DNA of 42,255 nucleotides from Rubellimicrobium sp. (GTDB taxonomy: Bacteria > Pseudomonadota > Alphaproteobacteria > Rhodobacterales > Rhodobacteraceae), in contig JADYZU010000060.1 of assembly GCA_020852925.1 (NCBI GenBank), forward strand, positions 1-42,255. Reading direction: 5' to 3'. Position 1 is the first letter of the stretch, and the number at the start of each line of letters is the position of its first letter. This document shows, piece by piece, positions 32,336-41,459 of the stretch. The notes beneath the pieces are model-generated. The model was not told the origin of the DNA. It did no database searches and saw only the letters and a list, made by a program, of their open reading frames with translations. The position numbers and the translations under genes are program-made.

Positions 32336-33370
32336 GTGCCCCATCGCACATTCGTCTGGTTCATGCTGCCCTCGATCGTGGCGATGCTGCTGTTGATCAC
32401 GCTGCCCATCGTCTCTGTCTTCGTGCAGTCCCTGTTCGTGGAGCATGAGCGGGTCGTGATCGCGGTCGAGAACTGCGGCCCCTTCGGCTGCACGACCGAG
32501 ATGCGCGCCGACGCCGAGGCAACCGCCGCGCTGCGCGCCGAACGCCCGCTGGGCCGCTTCGCGGGTCTGTCCAACTATACCGACCGCAACCACCTGGCCG
32601 TCGATGCCATGGGCGCGATCTGGGGCGGGGACGGAACCCTTGCAGACAAGGTGAAGGCGACGATGAACCTGCCCTTCTGGCGGGCGCTGGCCTTTACCCT
32701 GACCTATTGCTTCGTGGTGACGCCGCTGGCGATGATCCTGGGCTTTGCCATCGCGCTGGGCGTCAATGCCCTGCCGCGGATGGTGAAGGGACCGGCGATC
32801 TTCGTCTCGATCCTGCCGATGATCATCACGCCGCTGGTGGGCTCTCTCATCCTGTTCTGGATGCTGAATCCGCAAGGCGTGCTGGGCGCGACCTTGCAGG
32901 CACTCACCGGCGATCCGACGCTCACGCTGCGCTCGTCGGCCACGCTCACCTGGATCTCGCTGCTGGTCTACGGGGTGTGGACCAATGCGCCCTTCTCGTT
33001 CGTCGTGTTCTATGCCGGGCTTCAGACCGTGCCGGGCGATACGCTGGAATCGGCGATGATCGACGGCGCCTCGCGCTGGGAGCGCATCCGTCACGTCGTC
33101 ATGCCGCATCTGGCCCCGCTTGCCACCTTCGTGGCGCTGGTGCAGCTCATGGACAATGTCCGCGTGTTCGAGCCGATCGTCGGCTTTTCCGCCGAGGCGA
33201 ATGCAACATCGTTGTCCTGGCTGGTGTTCAACGATCTGGTCAGCGCCGACACGCAGCAGTTCGGGTCGGCGGCATCGACCTCAATCATCACCATCGCCGG
33301 GGTCGTGGTCCTGCTGATCCCGGTCCTCGTGCGCACCTGGCGCGATTTCAACCGGAGGGCCGCAAGATGA
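32336..33370 (+). CDS. CUT1 ABC transporter permease (MalF-like)
   Basis: A 344-residue inner-membrane permease. After the first helix (FMLPSIVAMLLLITLPIVSV) there is a long external segment (about residues 35-105) as in MalF. The EAA loop reads ESAMIDGASRWERIRHVVMP. I chose GTG 32336 because AAGGAT lies 6 bases upstream; GTG 32321 is an alternative five codons earlier. The end overlaps the second permease by ATGA. Confidence 0.88.
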   Translation: MPHRTFVWFMLPSIVAMLLLITLPIVSVFVQSLFVEHERVVIAVENCGPFGCTTEMRADAEATAALRAERPLGRFAGLSNYTDRNHLAVDAMGAIWGGDGTLADKVKATMNLPFWRALAFTLTYCFVVTPLAMILGFAIALGVNALPRMVKGPAIFVSILPMIITPLVGSLILFWMLNPQGVLGATLQALTGDPTLTLRSSATLTWISLLVYGVWTNAPFSFVVFYAGLQTVPGDTLESAMIDGASRWERIRHVVMPHLAPLATFVALVQLMDNVRVFEPIVGFSAEANATSLSWLVFNDLVSADTQQFGSAASTSIITIAGVVVLLIPVLVRTWRDFNRRAAR

Positions 33371-34254
33371 GCACGACCCCCGCCCTTGCCCGGCTGTCGC
33401 CGCAACTGCGCCTGCTGACGACCACCCTCATCACGATCTGGCTCATTGCCGCGTCGTTTCCGTTCCTGTGGACGGTCTGGGGCAGCTTCAAGGTCGAGGC
33501 CGACTTCTTCTCGCGCGTGGACTGGCTCAATGCCATCACCGGGCCACGCACGCGGATGCAGACCGGCAGCGCCTTTACCCTGGCCGGCTATGAAGGTGCC
33601 TGGATCACGCGCGAATTCTGGCGCGCGGCGATCAACACGCTGATCGTCACGCTGTCGGTCACGGTCATCTCGCTGTTCATCGGCACGCTGGGCGGCTATG
33701 CGCTTGCGCGGTCGGGGCATCGCTATGCCTTCTGGATCCTGATCGCCGCGCTGGTGTTCCGGGCGATGCCGCATATCACGCTGGTCTCGGGCTACATGCT
33801 GCCCTTCCTCCAGTTGAACATCTGGGGTGTGCTGCCCACGACCATCATCGTGCTGGTGGCGATCAACCAGCCCTTCACGCTGTGGATGCTGCACAGCTTC
33901 TTCCTGTCGATCCCCAAGGATCTGGACGAAAGTGCGCTGGTCGATGGCTGCACCCGGTTCCAGGCCTTCCGCATGGTCATCATCCCGGTGATGTGGCCGG
34001 GGGTCATCACCACGGGGCTGTTCTCGTTCCTGCTGGGTTACAACGACTTTGCCGTCACCTCGATGCTGCTGTCGCAGGGCAATCAGACCATGATCCCGCG
34101 CATCGCCGCCTTCCTCGGCTCGATCCACGAGACGGGGAATGTCATGTTCGCGGTGGCGGCGGTGGTTTCGGCGACGGTGCCGCTCTTCATCCTCGTTCTC
34201 TTCTTCCAGCGCCAGATCGTCAGCGGCCTGACCGCGGGCGCGGTGAAAGGTTAG
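33367..34254 (+). CDS. CUT1 ABC transporter permease (MalG-like)
   Basis: A 295-residue permease with six predicted helices. Its EAA loop is DESALVDGCTRFQAFRMVIIP, and NQPFTLWMLHSFFLSIPKDL before it is typical of MalG-type subunits. It pairs with the preceding permease; ATG 33367 overlaps the other stop. The ATPase gene begins 3 bases after its end. Confidence 0.9.
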   Translation: MSTTPALARLSPQLRLLTTTLITIWLIAASFPFLWTVWGSFKVEADFFSRVDWLNAITGPRTRMQTGSAFTLAGYEGAWITREFWRAAINTLIVTLSVTVISLFIGTLGGYALARSGHRYAFWILIAALVFRAMPHITLVSGYMLPFLQLNIWGVLPTTIIVLVAINQPFTLWMLHSFFLSIPKDLDESALVDGCTRFQAFRMVIIPVMWPGVITTGLFSFLLGYNDFAVTSMLLSQGNQTMIPRIAAFLGSIHETGNVMFAVAAVVSATVPLFILVLFFQRQIVSGLTAGAVKG

Positions 34255-34257
34255 GCC

Positions 34258-35304
34258 ATGGCCCGCATATCGCTTCGCAACATCTCCAAGCGCTGGGGTT
34301 CGGTGACGGGGGTTCACAGCCTCGACCTCGAGATCGAGGACGCCGAATTCGTGGTCTTTCTCGGCCCCTCGGGCTGTGGCAAGACCACGACCATGCGCAT
34401 GATCGCCGGCCTCGAGGACATCACCGAGGGCGAAATCTGGATCGGTGACCGCAAGGTGAACGATCTCGAACCCAAGGACCGCGACATCTCGATGGTGTTC
34501 CAGTCCTACGGTCTTTATCCCAACATGACCGTCTACGAGAACATCCGCTTTCCGCTCAAGGTGCGGCGCGTTCCCGTGGCCGAACACCGCGACCGCGTGC
34601 TCAGGGCGGCCGAGATGGTCGAACTCGGGCCGCTGCTCGATCGCAGGCCGGCGGCGCTTTCGGGCGGGCAGCGGCAGCGCGTGGCCCTGGCCCGCGCCAT
34701 CGTGCGTGAACCGAACGCCTTTCTCATGGACGAGCCGCTCTCGAACCTCGACGCCAAGCTGCGGGTCTCGACCCGGGCGCAGATCAAGAACCTGCACCAC
34801 GCCCTGCGCACGACCACCATCTATGTCACCCACGACCAGATCGAGGCGATGACCCTGGCCGACCGCGTGGTGGTGATGAGCCAGGGCCGCGTGCAGCAGG
34901 TGGGCACGCCGACCGAAATCTATGACCGGCCGGCCAATACCTTTGTCGCGGGCTTCATCGGCAATCCGGCGATGAACCTGATCCGGGGCAACATCGCGGG
35001 CGGCACCTTCAGCGCACCCGGCATGACGGTCACGGGGTTGCGCGGCGATGTGAACGGCCCGGTCACCCTGGGTTTCCGCGCCGAGGATGCGGCAATCGGC
35101 GCCGGCGGGGCGATTTCCGCGCCGGTCTACACGATGGAGCTTCTGGGCGAGGCGACCATGATCGCGGTGCGCATCGGCCAGGACATCGCTGCGGTGAAGG
35201 CGACCAAGGACTTCCGCATCGAGATCGGAGAGACCGTCGGCATCGCCGTTCCGGCCGCGGCCTGCCATCTGTTCGACCACGCGACCGGCCAGCGCCTGAC
35301 CTGA
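34258..35304 (+). CDS. CUT1 ABC transporter ATPase (UgpC/MsmX type)
   Basis: A 348-residue ATPase: Walker A GPSGCGKTT (36-44), Q-loop FQSYGLYPNM, signature LSGGQRQRVALARAIV, Walker B AFLMDEPLSNLD, His switch YVTHDQIEA, and a C-terminal TOBE regulatory region (GFRAEDAAIG, ETVGIAVPAAACHLFD). This type supplies energy to sugar, polyol and glycerol-phosphate importers. It is the last transporter gene; the LacI regulator follows after 63 bases. Confidence 0.92.
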   Translation: MARISLRNISKRWGSVTGVHSLDLEIEDAEFVVFLGPSGCGKTTTMRMIAGLEDITEGEIWIGDRKVNDLEPKDRDISMVFQSYGLYPNMTVYENIRFPLKVRRVPVAEHRDRVLRAAEMVELGPLLDRRPAALSGGQRQRVALARAIVREPNAFLMDEPLSNLDAKLRVSTRAQIKNLHHALRTTTIYVTHDQIEAMTLADRVVVMSQGRVQQVGTPTEIYDRPANTFVAGFIGNPAMNLIRGNIAGGTFSAPGMTVTGLRGDVNGPVTLGFRAEDAAIGAGGAISAPVYTMELLGEATMIAVRIGQDIAAVKATKDFRIEIGETVGIAVPAAACHLFDHATGQRLT

Positions 35305-35367
35305 GCTTGCCGGGCGTCCGGAAATGGGGAACATCGACCGCGTGCCACGGGTGGCAGAGGGTGGACC

Positions 35368-36381
35368 ATGAACGAGAAGGTGACATCGCTGCAGGTGGCC
35401 GAACTCGCCGGAGTAAGCCAGTCGGCGGTCAGCCGCGTGTTCACCCCGGGCTCTTCGGTGTCGAAGAAGACCGCGGACAAGGTCCGTGCCGCGGCGGCGC
35501 AACTGGGCTATCGGCCGAACATCCTTGCCCGGTCGCTCAAGTCCGGCAAGAGCCGGATCATCGGCCTCGTCGTCGCCTATCTCGAGAACTACTTCTATCC
35601 CGAGGTGGTCGAGCGCATCTCGGCCGATCTTCAGCAGGTCGGCTATCACGTCCTGATCTTCATCGGCCAGAACACCGCGCTGGACACCGACCGGGTGGTG
35701 CACGACCTGATGGATTACCAGGTTGACGGGATCGTGCTGGCCTCGGTGTCGATGTCGTCGGAACTGGCCGAACGCTGCCTTTCCCTTGGCGTGCCGGTGG
35801 TGCTGATCAACCGGGGGCAGGATGACGGGCGGCTCTCGACGGTGACGACCGACAATTTCGGCGGCGGCCGCGTGGTTGCCGATTTCCTGTCCTCGCTCGG
35901 GCATGAGCGGATCGCCTATATCGCCGGGTTCGAGGGGGCGATGACCCAGCGTGACCGCGAGGCCGGGTTCCGTGCCGGTCTGGCCGCGGCGGGGCGCGAC
36001 CTGTTCGCCCGCGCCTGCGGCAACTTCCACCACGCCGAGGCGCAGGGCGCCGCGCGCGAACTCTTTGCCACCTCGCGGCGGCCCGATGCCGTCTTTGTCG
36101 CCAACGATCACATGGCCTTTGCGGTCATGGACGTGCTGCGGTTCGAACTGGGCCTGCGCGTGCCCGAGGATGTCTCGGTCGTGGGGTTCGACGATGTGCC
36201 GCCGGCGGGATGGCCGGCCTATTCCCTGACCACCTTCCGGCAGGATGCGGCGCGCATGGTGGCGGAAACCGTGGCGATCCTGACCGATGCCACCGAAGGC
36301 CCGCATGTGCCGCGCAAGGTGCTGGTGGATGGCCGCCTGATCATCCGCGGGTCGACCCGGCGCCACGGAGCCGGCGCATGA
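35368..36381 (+). CDS. LacI-family transcriptional regulator
   Basis: A 337-residue repressor. The helix-turn-helix and hinge helix are at the N-terminus (TSLQVAELAGVSQSAVSRVF, then KVRAAAAQLGYRPNILARSL), and a periplasmic-binding-protein-like ligand domain follows (GLVVAYLENYFYPEVVERIS, DGIVLASVSMS, VFVANDHMAFAVMD, VVGFDDVPPAGWPAYSLTT). It probably binds the imported compound or a derivative and controls the operators at 29608, 30918, 39240 and 39352, which share TTGCA-N6-type arms with central CG. Its stop overlaps the next small gene by ATGA, so regulator and amidase are on one transcript. Confidence 0.9.
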   Translation: MNEKVTSLQVAELAGVSQSAVSRVFTPGSSVSKKTADKVRAAAAQLGYRPNILARSLKSGKSRIIGLVVAYLENYFYPEVVERISADLQQVGYHVLIFIGQNTALDTDRVVHDLMDYQVDGIVLASVSMSSELAERCLSLGVPVVLINRGQDDGRLSTVTTDNFGGGRVVADFLSSLGHERIAYIAGFEGAMTQRDREAGFRAGLAAAGRDLFARACGNFHHAEAQGAARELFATSRRPDAVFVANDHMAFAVMDVLRFELGLRVPEDVSVVGFDDVPPAGWPAYSLTTFRQDAARMVAETVAILTDATEGPHVPRKVLVDGRLIIRGSTRRHGAGA

Positions 36382-36527
36382 GCGGGCTTGCCCGGCTGAT
36401 CGCCGCGTTGGGCGTCACCGCCCCGCCCGAGGAAATGGCCCGCATCCTTCAGGGCGCCGCCGAGGATCGCGCGGCGGCAGACCGCCTCAGGGCATGGCTG
36501 GCGGCGCGCGAAAGGGACGGCGCATGA
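36378..36527 (+). CDS. Small AtzG/GatC-like partner of the amidase (49 residues)
   Basis: A 49-residue ORF between the LacI gene and the amidase, with ATGA overlaps at both ends, so it is almost certainly translated. The sequence (LIAALGVTAPPEEMARILQG, then AAEDRAAADRLRAWL) is helical and recalls the DUF4089/AtzG proteins, small GatC-like subunits encoded just before AtzE-type amidases and needed for their stability. It is shorter than the AtzG I remember (about 65). If so, it wraps the amidase encoded next. Confidence 0.65.
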   Translation: MSGLARLIAALGVTAPPEEMARILQGAAEDRAAADRLRAWLAARERDGA

Positions 36528-37879
36528 GCGGACCCACGATCCCCGAGGCCGCGCGTGCGCTGCGCGACGGCAGCCTGACCGCCGCTGCGCTGACCGAAGC
36601 GGCGCTGTCCTCGATCGAGCGGCTGGACCCCGCGATCCACGCCTTTGCCGAAGTGTTCCCCGACGCCGCCCGCGCCGGGGCCGCGGCGGCGGATGCGGCG
36701 CTGGCGCAGGGGCGCGACCTTGGCCCGCTCATGGGGATTCCCGTCGGCATCAAGGACATGATCGACATAGCCGGCCGTGCCACCCGCGCCGCCTCGCGCG
36801 TGCCGGCGCCGGTGGCGGCGGCGGATGCGGCCTGTGTCGCGCGGTTGCGCGCGGGCGGGGCGGTGATCGTCGGCGCGCTTCAGACCTACGAATTCGCCAC
36901 CATCGGTCCGGACGAGGGGCTGCCGCTGCCACCTGCGCGCAATCCGTGGAACGCCGCGCATGTGACCGGCGGTTCGTCCTCGGGCTCGGCGGCGGCGGTG
37001 GCGGCGGGGATGCTGCGGCTGGCGCTCGGCACCGATACCGGGGGGTCGGTGCGCTCGCCCGCGGCCTATTGCGGGGTGGTGGGGCTGAAGCCCACCAGGG
37101 ACCGGGTGCCGACAGGGGGCGTCCTGCCGCTGTCGCCCTCGCTCGATCATGTCGGGCCGATCGCCGCGACGGTCGAGGAAGCGGCGCTTGCGCTGGATGC
37201 GCTGTCGGACCCCGGCTGGCGGCCGGCGGCGGCACTTCTGGGGCTGGGCGCGGCGGGGCTGCGCGTGGGTTATGCGCGCGGCTGGTTCGCCGCCGATCCC
37301 GTCGCCGACCCGGCGGTGATCCGCGCGCTTGACGATGCCGCTTCGGTCCTGTCACTGAAGGGGGCCGATATCCGGCTGATCGACCTGCCCGATTATGGCG
37401 TGTTCGAAACCGCGGGCGCGCTCATCCTCGATGCCGAGGCCCTCGCCGCCCACCGCGACCGCATCGCCGCGCATGCCGCGCTTTACGGTGCGCCGGCGCT
37501 GCGGTCCCTCCTGCGGGCAGTCGGCCTTCGGGACGAGGATATCGCCGCCGCCCGCAAGGCTGCGGGGATCCTTGGCGCCGGGTTCGATGCCGCGCTGGCG
37601 CAGGTCGATGTGGTGCTGACGGCCACCACCCTTGCCCCGGCGCCGCCCGTGGCCGATTTCCGGAACGGCCGTGCCGTCTGGACGCCGATGCGCACACTGC
37701 CCTTCAACGTGACCGGGCATCCGGCGATTTCCATCCCTGCCGGGTTCGCCGGCGGCCTGCCCGTCGGGCTTCAGCTCATCGCCGCGCCGGGCGCCGAAGA
37801 CCTTCTGTGCCGCGCCGCGCAGGCCCATGAGATGGCGACGGATCATTCGGTGCAAGGGCCGGATCTGCCGCGCCTGTGA
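36524..37879 (+). CDS. Amidase (AtzE/GatA-like)
   Basis: A 451-residue amidase-signature enzyme with K77 (VGIKDMIDI), cis-Ser S152 (GGSSSGSAAAV) and nucleophile S175 (DTGGSVRSPA). The tightly coupled small gene before it suggests an AtzE-like enzyme with a GatC-like partner. AtzE cuts carboxybiuret in cyanuric acid breakdown; the rest of that pathway (AtzD, AtzF) is not seen here, so a different amide is likely. It is the last gene before a terminator and converges with a HisD-like gene. Confidence 0.88.
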   Translation: MSGPTIPEAARALRDGSLTAAALTEAALSSIERLDPAIHAFAEVFPDAARAGAAAADAALAQGRDLGPLMGIPVGIKDMIDIAGRATRAASRVPAPVAAADAACVARLRAGGAVIVGALQTYEFATIGPDEGLPLPPARNPWNAAHVTGGSSSGSAAAVAAGMLRLALGTDTGGSVRSPAAYCGVVGLKPTRDRVPTGGVLPLSPSLDHVGPIAATVEEAALALDALSDPGWRPAAALLGLGAAGLRVGYARGWFAADPVADPAVIRALDDAASVLSLKGADIRLIDLPDYGVFETAGALILDAEALAAHRDRIAAHAALYGAPALRSLLRAVGLRDEDIAAARKAAGILGAGFDAALAQVDVVLTATTLAPAPPVADFRNGRAVWTPMRTLPFNVTGHPAISIPAGFAGGLPVGLQLIAAPGAEDLLCRAAQAHEMATDHSVQGPDLPRL

Positions 37880-37891
37880 CGGCAGCGCGCA

Positions 37892-37915
37892 GACGGGGGC
37901 CCCGAGGCCCCCGTC
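37892..37915. terminator. Terminator between the convergent amidase and HisD-like genes
   Basis: A perfect 10-bp stem (GACGGGGGCC with GGCCCCCGTC), loop CCGA, followed on the plus strand by CCTTTCCTT. It lies 12 bases after the amidase stop and 16 before the end of the minus-strand HisD-like gene. Confidence 0.8.
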
Positions 37916-37931
37916 CCTTTCCTTCAGACCC

Positions 37932-39212
37932 TCAGCGGGCCTGCATCCGGTCAAGGCGCAGTTGCGCCGCGCGGCGATGCCCTTCGAGGCCCTCGCTGGC
38001 CGACTGGCGCACCGCGGGCGGGGCGACGGCGCGCACGCCCTCCTCGCTCAGCCACTGGTGCGTCGCCACCTTCACATAGGATCCGACCCAGAGCCCCCCG
38101 GTATACTGGCCCGCGCCCATGGTCGGCAGCGTGTGGTTGGTGCCCGAGCATTTGTCGGAATAGACCACGCTCGCATTCTCGCCGATGAAGAGCGAGCCGT
38201 AGTTGTCGAGCCGCGCCGCGAACGCGCGCGCGTCGCGGGTGTGCACCTGAAGGTGTTCGGCCGCGATCTCTTCGGAATAGGCGATCATGTCGGCCTCGTC
38301 GCGCGCCAGCGCGATCACGCCATAGTCGCGCCACGACACCCCCGCGATGGCGGCGGTGGACAGGGTGGCAAGCTGGCGTTCCACCTCGGCGGCGACAGCC
38401 TGCGCCAGCGGTTCGTGCGTGGTGATCAGGCCCACGCGCGTGCGCACGTCATGTTCCGCCTGCGCCAGCAGATCGGTTGCGATCATCTCGGCGTCGCCGG
38501 TCTCGTCGGCGAGGATGAAGATTTCCGACGGGCCGGCCAACTGGTCGATCCCCACCGGGCCGAAGACCTGGCGCTTGGCCTCGTTCACAAAGGCATTGCC
38601 CGGTCCCATGATCTTGGCCACGCGCGGCACGCTCTGGGTGCCAAAGGCCATGGCCGCCACCGCCTGCGCCCCGCCGATGCGGAAGATGCGGTGCGCGCCT
38701 GACAGATGACAGCCCGCGATCATCGCGCGATGCGCGTTGGGCGGCAGGCAGGCCACGATTTCCTTCACGCCGGCGACGACCGCCGGAACGATGGTCATGA
38801 TCGGCGCCGACAGAAGCGGGAACCGCCCGCCCGGCACATAGCAGCCGACCCGGTGGATCGGGATGATGCGGTGGCCCATGTGCACGCCGGGCAGGGTCTC
38901 CACCTCGAGGCCGGTCATGGTGGCCAGTTGCGCCTCGGCAAAGCGGCGCACGTTGGCGATGGCGAATTCGGTGTCGGCGCGGGTCTGCGGATCGAGTTCG
39001 GCCACCGCGGCCAGGCGGTCCTCCATCGGCACCTCGAGCGAGTCGGGCGTCACGCCGTCGAATTTCTGCGAATAGTCGCGCACGGCGGCATCGCCGCGCG
39101 CCTTCACATCGGCAAGAACCGCGGCGACGGTCTCGGCCACGGGGGCGGTATCGCCCAGCGCATCGCGCGCGGGCGCCTTGATGAAGTTCAGACGATCATG
39201 CAGGGCAGACAT
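37932..39212 (-). CDS. Histidinol dehydrogenase-like enzyme (paralogue 1)
   Basis: A 426-residue NAD-dependent dehydrogenase of the HisD family. Family motifs are GCYVPGGRFPLLSAPIMT, MGPGNAFVNEAKRQVFGPVG, LAGPSEIFILADETGDAEM, zinc ligands in LLAQAEHD (Gln, His), catalytic AEHLQVHT (Glu-His), and SGTNHTLPT and EGLEGHRRAAQ (Asp/His). It shows no link to histidine biosynthesis; the context and the second HisD copy suggest oxidation of an alcohol (to aldehyde and acid) in the substrate, as HpsN does with sulfopropanediol. ATG 39212 has GAGG upstream. An operator-like site lies 28 bases upstream of the start. Confidence 0.88.
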   Translation of the reverse strand: MSALHDRLNFIKAPARDALGDTAPVAETVAAVLADVKARGDAAVRDYSQKFDGVTPDSLEVPMEDRLAAVAELDPQTRADTEFAIANVRRFAEAQLATMTGLEVETLPGVHMGHRIIPIHRVGCYVPGGRFPLLSAPIMTIVPAVVAGVKEIVACLPPNAHRAMIAGCHLSGAHRIFRIGGAQAVAAMAFGTQSVPRVAKIMGPGNAFVNEAKRQVFGPVGIDQLAGPSEIFILADETGDAEMIATDLLAQAEHDVRTRVGLITTHEPLAQAVAAEVERQLATLSTAAIAGVSWRDYGVIALARDEADMIAYSEEIAAEHLQVHTRDARAFAARLDNYGSLFIGENASVVYSDKCSGTNHTLPTMGAGQYTGGLWVGSYVKVATHQWLSEEGVRAVAPPAVRQSASEGLEGHRRAAQLRLDRMQAR

Positions 39213-39239
39213 CGTGGCCTCTGGGTGTTTGGGACAGGT

Positions 39240-39255
39240 TTGCATACGACAGCAT
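39240..39255 (-). promoter_or_regulatory. LacI-type operator 3 (TTGCATACGACAGCAT)
   Basis: On the plus strand TTGCATACGACAGCAT with a central CG. For the minus-strand HisD-like gene, TTGACC lies 18 bases before TATGCA, so the site would cover the -10. It is the poorest of the four sites in its right arm. Confidence 0.5.
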
Positions 39256-39320
39256 ATGCCGTCCGGTCAATCCGGGTCATGGTTTTCATGCGTGACAGTT
39301 CGGCGCATGGCGATTAGGCG

Positions 39321-39349
39321 TTGCGAAAGGTCATCCTTGGTGTCAGAAT
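39321..39349 (+). promoter_or_regulatory. Possible promoter of HisD-like gene 2
   Basis: TTGCGA (39321-39326), 17 bases, then CAGAAT (39344-39349). The LacI-type site at 39352 starts right after it, where transcription would begin. Confidence 0.45.
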
Positions 39350-39351
39350 TA

Positions 39352-39367
39352 TTGCAAACGTAGTCAT
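39352..39367 (+). promoter_or_regulatory. LacI-type operator 4 (TTGCAAACGTAGTCAT)
   Basis: The left part TTGCAAACGTA is identical to that of operator 1; the right arm is degenerate. It lies 17 bases before the start of the second HisD-like gene and directly after the possible promoter, in a position to block initiation. Confidence 0.55.
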
Positions 39368-39383
39368 GAATGCGAGGATGACG

Positions 39384-40691
39384 ATGGCAGAGTGGCTCAA
39401 GACTCCGAAACCGGAATCGGAACGTGCGGCCGATGACGCGGCGGTGCGCGCCACCGTCGAGGGGGTTCTGGCCGATATCGCCGCGCGGGGCGATGCCGCC
39501 GTGCGCGAACTTTCGGTGCGATTCGACCGCTACGACCCGCCGGCCTTTCGCCTGACCCCGTCCGAGATCGAGGCGGCGGTGCAGAAGGTGTCCGCCCGCG
39601 ACATGGAGGACATCCGCTTCGCGCAGACGCAGATCCGCCGCTTTGCCGAGGCGCAGAAGGCGTCGATGCGGGACATCGAGGTGGAAACCCTGCCCGGCGT
39701 GATTCTGGGCCATCGCAACATCCCGGTGCAGTCGGTGGGCTGCTATGTGCCGGGCGGCAAGTTCCCGATGGTGGCCAGCGCGCACATGTCGGTGCTGACC
39801 GCCTCGGTCGCGGGGGTGCCGCGCATCGCCGCCGCCGCGCCGCCGGTCGGGGGGGCGCCGCATCCGGCCATCGTCGCGGCCATGCATCTGGGCGGGGCGC
39901 ATGAGATCTATGTGCTGGGCGGGATGCAGGCGATCGGGGCCATGGCGCTGGGCACCGATTCGATCGCGCCGGTCGACATGATCGTCGGCCCCGGCAACGC
40001 CTATGTCGCCGAGGCCAAGCGCCAGTTGTTCGGCCGGGTGGGGATCGACCTGTTCGCCGGCCCGACCGAGACCATGGTGATCGCCGACGATACCGTCGAT
40101 GCCGAACTGTGCGCCACTGACCTGCTGGGGCAGGCCGAGCATGGCTTCAACTCGCCCGCCTGCCTCATCACCACTTCGCGCGCGCTGGCCGAGGCGACAT
40201 TGGCCGAGATCGAGCGGCTTCTGGCCATCCTGCCGACCGCGGCGACGGCCTCGGTGTCGTGGCGCGACTACGGCGAGGTGATCCTGTGCGCCGATCACGA
40301 CGAGATGCTGAAGGTCGCCAACGACATGGCCTATGAGCATGTCCAGGTGATGACCGACCGCGACGACTGGTATCTCGAGAACCTGCACAGCTATGGTGGC
40401 CTGTTTCTTGGCGCGCGGACCAACGTGGCCTTCGGCGACAAGGTGATCGGCACCAACCACACGCTGCCCACGAAACGCGCCGGGCGCTATACCGGCGGGC
40501 TCTGGGTGGGCAAGTTCCTCAAGACCCACAGCTATCAGAAGGTCACGACCGACGCGGCGGCGGCGATGATCGGTGCCTATGGGTCGCGGCTGTGCCTGCT
40601 CGAGGGGTTCGTGGGTCATGCCGAGCAGTGCAACATCCGCGTGCGCCGCTACGGCGGGCAGAACGTGGCCTATGGAGCGGCGGCGCAATGA
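39384..40691 (+). CDS. Histidinol dehydrogenase-like enzyme (paralogue 2, HpsN-like)
   Basis: A 435-residue HisD-family dehydrogenase. It has [90 protein letters not shown] and GFVGHAEQ, so the zinc and catalytic residues are present. The N-terminus ([20 protein letters not shown]) is what I recall from HpsN, the sulfopropanediol 3-dehydrogenase of roseobacters, so it may oxidise a C3 sulfonate or polyol; this needs comparison. I prefer ATG 39384, six bases after GAGG; ATG 39378 would overlap that site. It overlaps the SDR gene by ATGA. Confidence 0.88.
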   Translation: MAEWLKTPKPESERAADDAAVRATVEGVLADIAARGDAAVRELSVRFDRYDPPAFRLTPSEIEAAVQKVSARDMEDIRFAQTQIRRFAEAQKASMRDIEVETLPGVILGHRNIPVQSVGCYVPGGKFPMVASAHMSVLTASVAGVPRIAAAAPPVGGAPHPAIVAAMHLGGAHEIYVLGGMQAIGAMALGTDSIAPVDMIVGPGNAYVAEAKRQLFGRVGIDLFAGPTETMVIADDTVDAELCATDLLGQAEHGFNSPACLITTSRALAEATLAEIERLLAILPTAATASVSWRDYGEVILCADHDEMLKVANDMAYEHVQVMTDRDDWYLENLHSYGGLFLGARTNVAFGDKVIGTNHTLPTKRAGRYTGGLWVGKFLKTHSYQKVTTDAAAAMIGAYGSRLCLLEGFVGHAEQCNIRVRRYGGQNVAYGAAAQ

Positions 40692-41452
40692 TCCTGCCGC
40701 GCACGCCGTCCTTCCGGCTTGACGGACGCCGGGCCCTTGTCACGGGGGCCTCCTCGGGCATCGGGCTCGCCGCGGCGGTGGCGCTGGCGCAGGCGGGGGC
40801 GGCGGTCACGCTGGTGGCGCGGCGCGCGGCCGAACTCGATGCCCTGTGTGATGCGATCCGCGCCGAGGGCGGTCAGGCCGGGGCCCTTGCCCTCGACATC
40901 ACCGATCTGGGGGCGACCGCGGCGGCGGTGGCGGCACGGGGGCCGTTCGACATCCTCGTGAACAGCGCGGGCCTTGCGCGCCATATGCCTGCGCTCGACA
41001 CCACGGCTGACGATTTCGACGCCGCGCTGGCCCTGAACCTGCGGGCGGCCTATTTCCTCACGCGCGAGGTGGCGCGCGGCCTGATCGCGGCGGGCAGGCC
41101 CGGCAGCCTGATCAACATCAGCAGCCAGATGGGCCATGTGGGCGGCCCGGATCGCGCGGTCTATGCCGCGACGAAACACGCGCTCGAGGGGATGACCAAG
41201 GCGATGGCCCTTGAATGGGGCCGCCACGGCATCAGGGTGAACACGCTCTGCCCCACCTTCATCCGCACGCCTCTGGCCGAACAGACCCTGTCCGATCCCG
41301 CGCGCCGCGCCTGGGTCGAGGGCAAGATCGCCCTTGGCCGGCTGGGCGAGGTGACGGACATCATGGGGCCGGTGGTGTTCCTCGCCTCCGAGGCGAGCGC
41401 CCTCATGACCGGGACGCATCTTCTGATCGACGGCGGCTGGACCGCAGAATAG
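40688..41452 (+). CDS. SDR family oxidoreductase
   Basis: A 254-residue classical short-chain dehydrogenase: TGASSGIG near the N-terminus, NSAGLA, Ser in LINISSQMG, catalytic Tyr-Lys in [10 protein letters not shown], and [15 protein letters not shown]. It reduces or oxidises a hydroxyl/keto pair with NAD(P). Its coupling to the HisD-like gene suggests it acts on another hydroxyl of the same substrate. A SnoaL-like gene follows after 7 bases. Confidence 0.92.
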   Translation: MILPRTPSFRLDGRRALVTGASSGIGLAAAVALAQAGAAVTLVARRAAELDALCDAIRAEGGQAGALALDITDLGATAAAVAARGPFDILVNSAGLARHMPALDTTADDFDAALALNLRAAYFLTREVARGLIAAGRPGSLINISSQMGHVGGPDRAVYAATKHALEGMTKAMALEWGRHGIRVNTLCPTFIRTPLAEQTLSDPARRAWVEGKIALGRLGEVTDIMGPVVFLASEASALMTGTHLLIDGGWTAE

Positions 41453-41459
41453 GAACGAG

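Noticed and set aside
33091..36366. A 1091-codon open frame on the minus strand
   Set aside because: It is antisense to clear permease, ATPase and LacI genes. Its product is rich in His, Arg, Asp and Gln with no motif, as expected from a GC-rich shadow frame.
36378..37879. Cyanuric acid pathway (AtzD-G-E-F)
   Set aside because: Only the small protein and the amidase resemble AtzG and AtzE; the ring-opening AtzD and allophanate hydrolase AtzF are absent from the window.
37932..40691. Histidine biosynthesis genes (hisD)
   Set aside because: Two divergent copies, LacI-type operators, an SDR and SnoaL neighbours, and no other his genes argue for a catabolic role rather than biosynthetic HisD.
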